Source: Ostrinia nubilalis
Taxonomy: Eukaryota > Arthropoda > Insecta > Lepidoptera > Crambidae
Direction: 5' to 3'
Length of the DNA: 64,000 bases
NCBI RefSeq assembly: GCF_963855985.1
Contig: NC_087118.1
Span: forward strand, 3,720,001 to 3,784,000
Part shown: positions 56,388-64,000 of the stretch, piece after piece
How positions within the stretch are numbered: the first letter of the stretch is position 1
Layout: each line of letters opens with the position of its first letter
Translations under genes and position numbers: made by a program
The notes under the pieces: model-generated
What the model was told of the DNA's origin: nothing
What the model saw: the letters and a program-made list of their open reading frames with translations, nothing else
The model's database searches: none

Positions 56388-56565
56388 TGTTGTTATGTTC
56401 AAAACCGTGAAGTTGACAGGTGGTAATTATGTAAAAGATGGAGTGTACGGTGTGATTCGAGACATTTCTCTGTTGCTAATTGTAAGGGGTAACTCTGCCC
56501 GAATAAAGACTGGTCATTAACTCTTCGTGATTATTTCCACCCTGACCTCTGTTTACACATATGAA
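56388..56565 (+). repeat. LTR-like segment
   Basis: From TGTTATGTTCAAAACCGTG to CTGACCTCTGTTTACA there is the order expected of a short gypsy LTR: TG start, AATAAAGACTGG polyadenylation-like signal (56501), CA end. No matching second copy is present in the window, so this is tentative. Confidence 0.3.
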
Positions 56566-56718
56566 TAAAAATTATTGGAGAATATGTGGGTACTTTTGCT
56601 TTTTTTTATTTATGTTATTTGATAGGTGACAGCTTTGTCGACCTAGTCTGTGTGGCAAATCTTTACGATTCACAAGATTCTCATTATTATTTACAAGTTA
56701 ATTCAGCCGTTTTCAACG

Positions 56719-57307
56719 ATGAGTTTATCAAGGTAAGTAATAATAATAAGTTGCATAATTTATTGAGATAATTTATATAAATCGTAATGTTAGTATCGTA
56801 AACTACATTAAACTTCATATTACGCTGATTCAGAACCATTGGTAAGAAGTTATAACGAAAAATAACTAGTGTTGTTTATAAACGCCAGCAGTAAAATGTA
56901 CTATTTTATCTTTCAAGAAATTATTATTTTATTTTTTTTATTGTAGGACGCAACATCGGGCTCTGAAGCTTCATGAAATCATCGAGGAGCTGGAAAATGA
57001 CGATGATTCTCTAGTGCCAGATTCTCTGATCATATTTCCACCTGAAAATTGTAATGCGGACGTTACGGACGAAGATTCGGGGGATGAAAACATAGTGTTG
57101 TTGCATAATTTACCTGGTACACAACTACGAGCCCAAGCAGAAATTCACAACGGTTCATCAGATAGTGAGGAGGATGATCTGCCACTACATGAACTGGCAA
57201 AACGTCAGGGGATTGACCGTGTTAGTGCCAGTGGCATGCAACAAGACTCTCAGGTACCTACTACTTCAACACAGCCGATAGAACTAACAACTGTTGTCCC
57301 TAATTAA
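56719..57307 (+). pseudogene. piggyBac transposase N-terminus, two exons
   Basis: ATG AGT TTA TCA AG at 56719-56732 is followed by GTAAGT. After a 214-bp intron, TTTTTTTATTGTAG ends at 56946. Splicing gives an in-frame start that continues through LKLHEIIEELEND, PDSLIIFPPE, VTDEDSGDEN and HNLPGTQL. This acidic N-terminal pattern is typical of insect piggyBac transposases. The frame stops at 57307, close to the insertion of H2. The open stretch as usually read starts later (GTG at 57014), but the splice sites and continuous frame make the upstream start more likely. Confidence 0.7.
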
Positions 57308-57315
57308 TTTTTATT

Positions 57316-57600
57316 AAAAAAAATAAAACCGACTCCAAAAAACATACACTAAAAAGTAGAAAAATAATTACTAGGTAATTACTTATTTATTAGGACGAAT
57401 TAATATTTATGTATACCATTATTGATACTTCTGGAGTCGGTGCCAAGATTATGAAACGTGTGAAGTTTGCCTGCACCGACTCCAAAAGTATCAATAATGG
57501 TATACATAAATATTAATTCGTCCTAATAAATAAGTAATTACCTAGTAATTATTTTTCTACTTTTTAGTGTATGTTTTTTGGAGTCGGTTTTATTTTTTTT
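57316..57600. repeat. Terminal hairpin of family H
   Basis: Arms of about 120 bp (ATACACTAAAAAGTAGAAAA ... and complement) flank a loop of about 35 bp near 57440-57478. The outer arms both carry CCGACTCCAAAA. In H1 the same hairpin is interrupted by F copy 3 at its right arm. Confidence 0.85.
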
Positions 57601-58313
57601 AATAAAAAATAACTTATTTCTTGCTTTTTAGTTAACTTATTGTACCACGTATTACCACTGAAGGTAGGCAGTACATTGAGACTATATTCTTCATGTCAAG
57701 TGTAAAATAATATTCCCTACAAAATACAGGTTACCATATCGGCAACCTAAAAAGACCTTAAACCGTCAGCCCACCTTAAAAACATGAAAAAATACAACTG
57801 TTGGTCTATTTGTACCTATAATATTTAAAGAATTATCCTCCAACTCCTAAGCGTTAAGGAGTTGTACGTACCATGACCAGTTCATCATGATGAGATGATG
57901 ACTATCTAATGCTAACACTTGAATAACTTTAGAAACTATACTTATCTATAAAATTAAAAGAATTACCCTCCAACTCCTAAACATTAAGGAGTTTTACCTT
58001 CTATCATCAGCTCATCAATATGATATGATGATTTCCAGGAGCAAATACTTGAACAACTTAAGAAAACGTTTGAAAAACGATATACGTGCCTATAAAATTT
58101 GGGGGTTGCCCTCGATTTCCCTAGGATTCCATCATCAGATCCTGACTTGGTGACAATGGGACCACCTCAGAAGTGTACCCTATCAAACAAAAAAAGAATT
58201 TTGAAAATCGGTCCACAATTGACGGAGTAATCGGTGAACATACATAGAAAAAAAAAAACATACATACAGTCGAACATATTATAACCTCCTCCTTTTTTGA
58301 AGTCGGTTAAAAA
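57316..58313 (+). mobile_element. Family H element, copy 2 (uninterrupted)
   Basis: It runs from AAAATAAAACCGACTCC to TTTTTTGAAGTCGGTTAAAA, 998 bp. It has a hairpin at its left end (57316-57600), two direct diverged units containing GAATTA(T/C)CCTCCAACTCC (57828, 57960), and a right end with a CATA microsatellite and CCTCCTCC. It lacks the F and compound insertions of copy 1. It sits in the piggyBac gene. Confidence 0.85.
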
Positions 58314-58315
58314 CA

Positions 58316-58395
58316 AAAGTTACACTTGGGTATCACGAAAGATTCATCCATCGTCGAAAACTTGGGAAGATAAGCAAAGTGTGGTGTTGAAACAA
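58316..58395 (+). pseudogene. Possible piggyBac coding remnant
   Basis: A frame of about 26 codons right after H2 reads KSYTWVSRKIHPSSKTWED. The Y-x-W-x-x-R step resembles the segment that follows the acidic N-terminus in piggyBac transposases. It then meets a LINE 3'-end-like sequence. It is short, so this is a guess supported mainly by position. Confidence 0.3.
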
Positions 58396-59163
58396 ACGCC
58401 TCTGTACTATTATACATTTATTCTGTTATGTTATTTGTTTGGTGTGCAATAAAGTGTATTTATTATTATTATGTTTGTACGCTTTGGAGCTCACGGGTCA
58501 AAAGTGGCCCGGTCTTTTATAAGGCTTGCGTGGGGATACAGATCCAACACGTAGAGGCCGTTTTAAGCGCAAAATAATCGACAAAAGTGAAAGTGGTGCA
58601 CATGCTGGATCTAGTCTCTGACTATATCATGGGATGTAGCCAGAGACCATCCCCAGCCTGTGCACAGGAGCTATTGCAGTTATTGGAGAATGGACTAGGG
58701 TTATGGATGAAGGGTGGATGGACTGGTTACTGGGCTATGGATGGAGACTACGGGACACCTGCCTGGTTCATAGTCTCGGACTGAAAAAATGGCAGTCGGT
58801 GACTAGCCAGCGACTAAATGGGCCCCCCCTGGCGTCATGGGTCGTATAGACCGGACTGAGGGGCAACATTGGCGTCTGCCAGCTCAGGGGTGTAGAGAGG
58901 TGTGCTGCGCTTTCTCCGAAGTTACTCGCGGCGTTATGCCCTTTAACACTTCCACCCCTGGAGCATATAGCTCTAGCGACTCCACTCTGGCCGGCCGGTT
59001 AAGGCAAGCCAGAGGTGAATGTCCTGCAGACCCTCTCGGTTTCCACTTCGGCAAGCCGAAGACGAGGGTCTTGACCGACTCTCGGGAGCACTCGGATTAA
59101 CAACTGGCCCCGTGGTGTCGCTACTCACCAACAGCTCGCCACAAAGCTGCCCTGCGGGAAAAT
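58396..59163 (+). mobile_element. LINE-like insertions within the piggyBac gene
   Basis: 58396-58470 ends in GGTGTGCAATAAAGTGTATT plus a TTATTATTATT tail, like a Jockey-type LINE 3' end. 58470-59163 is a GC-rich segment (CCGGCCGGTTAAGGCAAGCC, TTCGGCAAGCCGAAGACG) that looks like the 5' region of another lepidopteran LINE. No domain is readable. Together they replace roughly 120 residues expected between the transposase N-terminus and catalytic domain. Confidence 0.4.
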
Positions 59164-59685
59164 GCTTCCGACTGTGGCATGCCCATAATTTTCAATGCAA
59201 TGTCCAGAGATCGTTTCAACTTTATTATGGCCAACTTACATTGTTGTGACAACACAAATTTACAACAAAATGATAAATTTGCCAAGATTCGACCGCTTTT
59301 AGATGCATTGAATGCAAAGTTTTTGAATATTGCGCCTTTCGAGGAAAATCATAGTATAGACGAAGCAATGGTGCCTTACTACGGTGGTCACTCAAGTAAG
59401 CAATTCATACGTGGGAAACCCATCAGATGGGGATATAAATTTTGGGTGGGTGCTACTCGTTTGGGCTATGTCAACTGGTTCGAACCCTATCAAGGACATT
59501 CTGGAGAAAACTTGAGCCAGTACAAAAAACTTGGATTGGGAGCAAGCGTCATTCTGCAGTATGCTGATGTTTTGCGAAAAATCGACCCTCATGGCAACTT
59601 TCATCTATTTTTTGACAATTTTTTTTCGTCAATACCTCTAATTGATGAGCTGGGTCAACGAAATTTTAAAGCAACTGGGGCCTAA
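59164..59685 (+). pseudogene. piggyBac transposase catalytic domain, first part
   Basis: This is a DDE_Tnp_1_7-type domain. From the Met at 59179 it has MSRDRF and ANLHCCDN, then SIDEAMV with the first catalytic aspartate (D61), the family-specific RGKPIRWGYKFW, and FFDNFFSSI with the second aspartate (D146). After FKATGA a stop at 59683-59685 and a frame change interrupt it. The upstream edge joins LINE-like DNA at about 59163. In working copies this domain cuts and joins DNA at TTAA. Confidence 0.85.
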
Positions 59686-59696
59686 GGGAAAACCGG

Positions 59697-59921
59697 GTGT
59701 CAAAGTGTCCTTTGCCAACCAATAAAGAAATGATAAAGACAGAACGAGGTTCATTTCAATATAAATCAACGAGAGCTGACGAAATTGTTGTCTGTAAATG
59801 GCACGACAACAGTGTTGTCATAGTAGCATCGAATGCTGTCGGAGTTTTCCCAACAAACAAGACAAAACGGTTTTCGCAAAAAGAAAAAAAACATATCCAG
59901 TTCGACCAACCGGCTGTTATA
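59697..59921 (+). pseudogene. piggyBac transposase catalytic domain, second part
   Basis: After a one-base shift the frame continues with CPLPTNKEMIKTERGSF, VVCKWHDNSVV and FDQPAVI, the beta-strand region between the second and third catalytic residues in piggyBac transposases. It is cut at 59921 by foldback O. Confidence 0.8.
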
Positions 59922-61142
59922 CAGGGTGTTTCTTGTAAGGTGTCAAGCCGAAGGCAGGTGATAGGTGAGGACTAGACCTATCGATTTCACCCCTATGTAT
60001 GTTCTACGATTTTTCATAGTTTAGAAGTTATCGTTAATTTTGTGATTTTTTCAAATTGTATGACCCAGTAGGCTTTAAATTTTTTTATCTTTTTTTTGGG
60101 TCGACTTTTCTCAGATTTCCTTTTTTTGACAGATTCCCTATTAATTGCAGATTTTTGAAAAAAATAATCAACTTCCTATCTTTGATGCAAGATACAAAAC
60201 TTTTGCTAGAAACATAAAAAATATGCTTTTAGCGGAACATTCTAAAATTTTCAACTTAAAAGTTAAAAAAAAAAAAGAAATTCCATAGGTCCAAAGTAAT
60301 TTTAAAAACTGCGCAGTTTTCTGAACTTTCATAATAACACAAAAAAACATGTACTTAATAGGCCATTATTTTCTGTAATCGCTCCACTAAAGTGGTAAGT
60401 CGGAGATTCCGTTACATGTTTTTGACTTTCTTAGGACTAACTAATGTTTGCAATTCTCTATGTTTACGTTACGCAGAACACATTTAAAGACAATAACTGA
60501 ACAGAACATTTTTTTATCCACAACGAGGAATCTCTTGCCCTTCATCTGGTATCAAAAAAATACCATAGGGAATATGAAAATATTGATGAACTGCGGACAA
60601 AGCTGACTGAACATATAAACATTAGTTAGTCCTAAGAAAGTCAAAACATGTAACGGATTCTCCGACTTACCACTTTAGTGGAGCGATTACAGAAAATAAT
60701 GGCATATTAAGTACATGTTTTTTTGTGTTATTATGAAAGTTCAGAAAACTGCGCAGTTTTTAAAATTACTTTGGACCTATGGAATTTCTTTTTTTTTTTA
60801 ACTTTTAAGTTGAAAATTTTAGAATGTTCCGCTAAAAGCATATTTTTTATGTTTCTAGCAAAAATTTTGTATCTTGCATCAAAGATAGGAAGTTGATTAT
60901 TTTTTTCAAAAATCTGCAATTATTAGGGAATCTGTCAAAAAAAAGAAATCTGAGAAAAGTCGACCCAAAAAAAAGATAAAAAAATTTAAAGCCTACTGGG
61001 TCATACAATTTGAAAAAATCACAAAATTAACGATAACTTCTAAACTATGAAAAATCGTAGAACATACATGGGGGTGAAATCGATAGGTCTAGTCCTCACC
61101 TATCACCTGCCTTCGGCTTGACACCTTACAAGAAACACCCTG
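59922..61142. mobile_element. Foldback O (CAGGGTGTTTCTTG ends) in the piggyBac gene
   Basis: The ends are CAGGGTGTTTCTTGTAAGG and its complement, with arms of about 500 bp (59922-60430, 60640-61142) and a 200-bp loop. TATA stands on both sides (59918-59921, 61143-61146), so the duplication is TA or TATA. Removing it does not restore the piggyBac frame exactly, which suggests a small loss beside the site. There is no transposase. Confidence 0.85.
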
Positions 61143-61146
61143 TATA

Positions 61147-61562
61147 ACGAGAACATGGGGGGCGTCGACAGGTCCGACCAGAATATATCCTTGTATAGAA
61201 CATCAATAAGAGGCAAGAAATGGTATTTTTCCCTAATTGCGCACTGCCTGGATATGACGCTGCATAATGCATGGCAGCTTTATAAAGCCAACAAAGGTGA
61301 ACATGACCATCTGAAATTCCGCAGGAGCGTAGCCACCGGAATATTAGAAACATTTAGGAACGATCAGCGGAAACCTGGCCGTATGTCTGGTGCCTATCTC
61401 GAGTCTTCACGGTATGATGGTATCGGCCACATAGTAAAATACAGAGAAGGGCAATTACGCTGCTCGTTTTGCCATAAACATGCCAACTTTTTTTGTAAAA
61501 AATGCAATGTTACACTACATACTAAAAACTGTTTCGAGTCGTATCATAGCACTCCCATGTGA
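61147..61562 (+). pseudogene. piggyBac transposase C-terminus with cysteine-rich domain
   Basis: It resumes with NENMGGVDRSDQ, which carries the third catalytic aspartate of piggyBac transposases, then KKWYFSLIAHCLDM. It ends with a cysteine-rich domain (CSFCHKHANFFCKKCNVTLH followed by C and H residues), the zinc-binding DNA-contact domain of this family. The stop is at 61560-61562. The tail looks complete, so the break lies only in the nested region upstream. Confidence 0.85.
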
Positions 61563-61584
61563 TATAATTATTTTGTAGTGATAG

Positions 61585-61675
61585 GCCGACTATGGTCTTT
61601 GCCGACTAACCGACTAGCCGACTAATCGGTTTTCAAATTGCCGATTAGTCGGCCGACTAATCGGCAATGCCGATC
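61585..61675. repeat. Short CCGACTAATCGG palindromic cluster
   Basis: Repeated GCCGACTA, CGACTAATCGG and CCGATTAGTCGG words make a small self-complementary cluster just after the piggyBac gene. It is probably a fragment of a MITE. Confidence 0.6.
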
Positions 61676-62343
61676 ATTCTAATACCTACTTGTCCGAAGA
61701 ATAATATCTAGATTTCCCAAAGAAATAAGAACATCTAGATTTCTTAAGAGATATTCATATAACTTCTTCGTGATAACCGCTTTTCTAGGCCCACTGATTC
61801 CTCTCCACCCTCCACAGTGATGGTCAGCGAGCTGAGGGCGTGGGGGTTACCCACGCCTGCATTGCACGGACTACTACCACCGTCGGATAGGCAGGGTCCG
61901 CCATACATGTGGGCAATTAATTGCCGGGACGGATTGTGATAGTTGATGGATTTGTCGGGATTACCATAGTTCCTCACATTAAAGCGATCGACGGAGCTCA
62001 GGGGTTATTTATGTGGGTATTCCTCATCTTTCCGATGAGAGGAGCCCCACATAATCTATCACTTCCCCGCAGGGTAAGTATGCAATTCCATGCATTTTTT
62101 TCCCCCGAAAAAAAAAAGTGTCATAATTTTTATATTTACAAATTGCATAAAGTTTACACATTTGTGATGATTTCCTGGTATTTTTTAACTAATCCTAACT
62201 TTGTATGAATTTAGACTGATTGCCAAAATTTTAAATCAGGTGAAACCAATTTGACTGATTTTTGCAGACAAAAGTGGTTTAGATAAACGCCCTTGGTCTA
62301 CCTTATAATCATCTTGGTGATTATGAGTTTTATTTCATTCACA
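61676..62343. other. GC-richer LINE-like patch and AT-rich DNA
   Basis: 61785-62085 is GC-rich (GGTTACCCACGCCTGCATTG, GGAGCTCAGGGGTTATTTAT) and ends CCCCGCAGGGTAAGTATG. It has no readable domain; it may be the untranslated part of a LINE. The rest is AT-rich with nothing recognised. Confidence 0.3.
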
Positions 62344-62345
62344 TA

Positions 62346-64000
62346 CAGGGTGTAAAAAAACCTATCACGAAGACTGAAACTACGCATTCTGTACACCCAA
62401 CCAAGTAATATTACAAAATATTATTGGTGGGAAATATTTTTTATTTTTATGATTAAAAAAAATACAATATTCCGCAGCCCGCACTATGGAGCGAAATTGC
62501 GATTTATGGACATAGCGATTTTTTTCACAATTTCTATTTAAAAAAAATACCTATTGATAGGTTACGTTATTCTGATGAATAAATGCTGCACAAGTTTTTC
62601 TCTAAAACCAATAGTTTGACTGGAAAAAAATATTTTTCATTTTCGTTGTATGGAATGAAACATAAAGTGGTCGATTTCGACTAAGCCTTGACAGATCTTG
62701 CTTTGAAACTACTTGAGCCTTGTTCTATGGCTTGTTGACTGTAATCCTACGCTATCAGCGCGCGTCCAAAGTTGCCCGTTCACAAGTTATGAGGTTCTGA
62801 AAAATTTAAAAAAAGTAAGTAAAAGTGACTTTTTTTTGGAATATCTTTAAAGATTTAACAAAAATATAAAGATTTTATACGTTAATAATGTAAATTAACC
62901 TTAAATTACTGCTAAAAACACATTTTAATAAACTTAAAAGGAATTAAATCAGCGATTTTTTTTTCACAATTTCTGTTTAAAAAAAATACCTATCGATAGG
63001 GTATGTTATTCTGATGAATAAATATTATGAACGTTTTTCTCTAAAACCAATAGTTTGGCTGGAAAAAAATATTTTCCATTTTCGTTGTATGGAATGAAAC
63101 ATAAAGTGGTCGATTTCGACTAAGCCTTGACAGATTTTGCTTTGAAACTACTTGAGCCTTGTTCTATGGCTTGTTGACTATAATCCTAGACTAACAGCGC
63201 GCGCACAAAGTTGCCCGTTCAGAAGTTATGAGGTTCCGAAAAATGAAAATTAAAGTAAGTAAAAGTATCTTTTTTTGGGTATAAATCTTTAAAGATTCAA
63301 CTAAAACATGAAAATTATATACTTTAGTAATGTAATTAACCTTTTTCTTGTCGTCTTATCTAAAGAAAAGTCAATTTTACTTACTTTCATTTTCATTTTT
63401 CGGAACCTCATAACTTCTGAACGGGCAACTTTGGGCGCGCGCTGTTAGTGCAGGATTATAGTCAACAAGCCATAGAACAAGGTTCAAGTAGTTTCAAAGC
63501 AAAATCTGTCAAGGCTTAGTCGAAATCGACCACTTTATGTTTCATTCCATACAACGAAAATGGAAAATATTTTTTTCCAGCCAAACTATTGCTTTTAGAG
63601 AAAAACGTTCATAATATTTATTCATCAGAATAACATACCCTATCGATACGTATTTTTTTTAAACAGAAATTGTGAAAAAAAAAATCGCTGATTTAATTCC
63701 TTTTAAAAACTTAAATTTAATAAACATTAAAATGTGTTTTTAGCAGTAATTTAAGGTTAATTTACATTATTAATGTATAAAATCTTTATATTTTTGTTAA
63801 ATCTTTAAAGGTATTCCAAAAAAAAGTCACTTTTACTTACTTTTTTTTAATTTTTCAGAACCTCATAACTTGTGAACGGGCAACTTTGGATGCGCGCTGA
63901 TAGCGTAGGATTACAGTCAACAAGCCATAGAACAAGGCTCAAGTAGTTTCAAAGCAAGATCTGTCAAGGCTTAGTCGAAATCGACCACTTTATGTTTCAT
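62346..64000. mobile_element. Large palindromic element P (CAGGGTGTAAAAAAACC end), runs off the window
   Basis: It starts CAGGGTGTAAAAAAACC beside TA (62344-62345). Two direct diverged units of about 430 bp (62505-62940, 62945-63340; each with GTGGTCGATTTCGACTAAGC) are followed by both units in inverted order to the end of the window. The centre is near 63.33 kb. By symmetry the second terminus should lie near 64.3 kb, outside the window. No coding sequence is recognisable. Confidence 0.75.

Larger units (their letters stand above)
56719..61562 (+). mobile_element. piggyBac-type transposon gene, broken by nested elements
   Basis: Exon 1 (56719-56732), an intron, exon 2 (56947-57307), a short piece near 58316-58395, then the catalytic domain (59164-59685, 59697-59921) and the C-terminal part (61147-61562) belong to one piggyBac-type transposase gene. 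Family H copy 2, LINE-like sequence (58396-59163) and foldback O (59922-61142) interrupt it. No TTAA-flanked TIRs were identified, so whether it was a transposon copy or a transposase-derived gene is open. Confidence 0.75.

Noticed and set aside
60168..60919. Two near-identical minus-strand ORFs of about 60 codons
   Set aside because: They are the two inverted arms of foldback O read on the same strand.
1..64000. Host genes, tRNAs or rRNAs
   Set aside because: No cloverleaf-like or rRNA-like sequence was noticed, and no multi-exon host protein was recognisable. Every protein similarity seen belongs to a transposable element or, for the THAP fragment, probably does.

Overview
The window looks like gene-poor insect DNA, most likely from a moth or butterfly. 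It is AT-rich and spliced. It carries interspersed families I associate with Lepidoptera: a family ending in a GGGTTCCGTAC / GTACGGAACCC motif, a short repeat headed by a CCGCCCGCGACTTCGT block, and elements with TATG microsatellites. I found no convincing host gene, rRNA, tRNA or CRISPR array. Almost everything recognisable is a transposable element, and most of the coding sequence is broken retroelement or transposase sequence interrupted by other elements. The host assignment is inference; the nesting is read directly from the sequence.

Layout. 1-2.66 kb: copy A of a 2,682-bp compound repeat. 5.0-8.45 kb: an RTE-like LINE on the minus strand, cut by a 1.18-kb TIR element. 10.1-11.9 kb: tandem and SINE-like repeats and a foldback MITE. 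12.9-20.2 kb: a minus-strand Ty1/copia element, with its LTR, RT-RNase H, integrase-protease and gag separated by at least four insertions. One of these carries the start of a THAP domain and one copy of the GGGTTCCGTAC family. 20.2-22.4 kb: more of that family. 22.4-44.5 kb: a Ty3/gypsy element (Gypsy-1) whose integrase is split by an 18.7-kb insertion (K). K holds a second gypsy element (Gypsy-2). Gypsy-2's reverse transcriptase is split by a 13.0-kb insertion (J) with about 380-bp inverted arms and a CCTACG duplication. J holds a foldback element, a mariner-like deletion derivative with one DUF4817-like exon, and a CR1/Jockey-like LINE. That LINE's ORF1 is split by compound copy B. 44.7-55.0 kb: the H family, containing a nested GGGTTCCGTAC element and compound C, then a small deleted gypsy (LTR-gag-LTR), then compound D. 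56.7-61.6 kb: a piggyBac-type transposase gene with a visible intron, broken by H2, LINE-like material and a TA-flanked foldback. 62.35 kb to the end: a large palindromic element that runs off the window.

The most useful part is the insertion history. In many places a disrupted retroelement frame, or a second uninterrupted copy in the same window, shows exactly where an insertion went in and which target bases were duplicated (TA, TTA, ATAT, ATTT, ATCT, CCTACG, CTTGGYAA). This gives a relative chronology at least seven levels deep. Four copies of one compound element (A-D) have the same nested content and, where complete, the same length. They therefore spread as a unit, very recently. The compound and the H family also share an unusual design: a hairpin of about 270-320 bp at one end, and an ACC(C)GACT-type terminus with a GGAGG block and a CATA/TATG microsatellite at the other.
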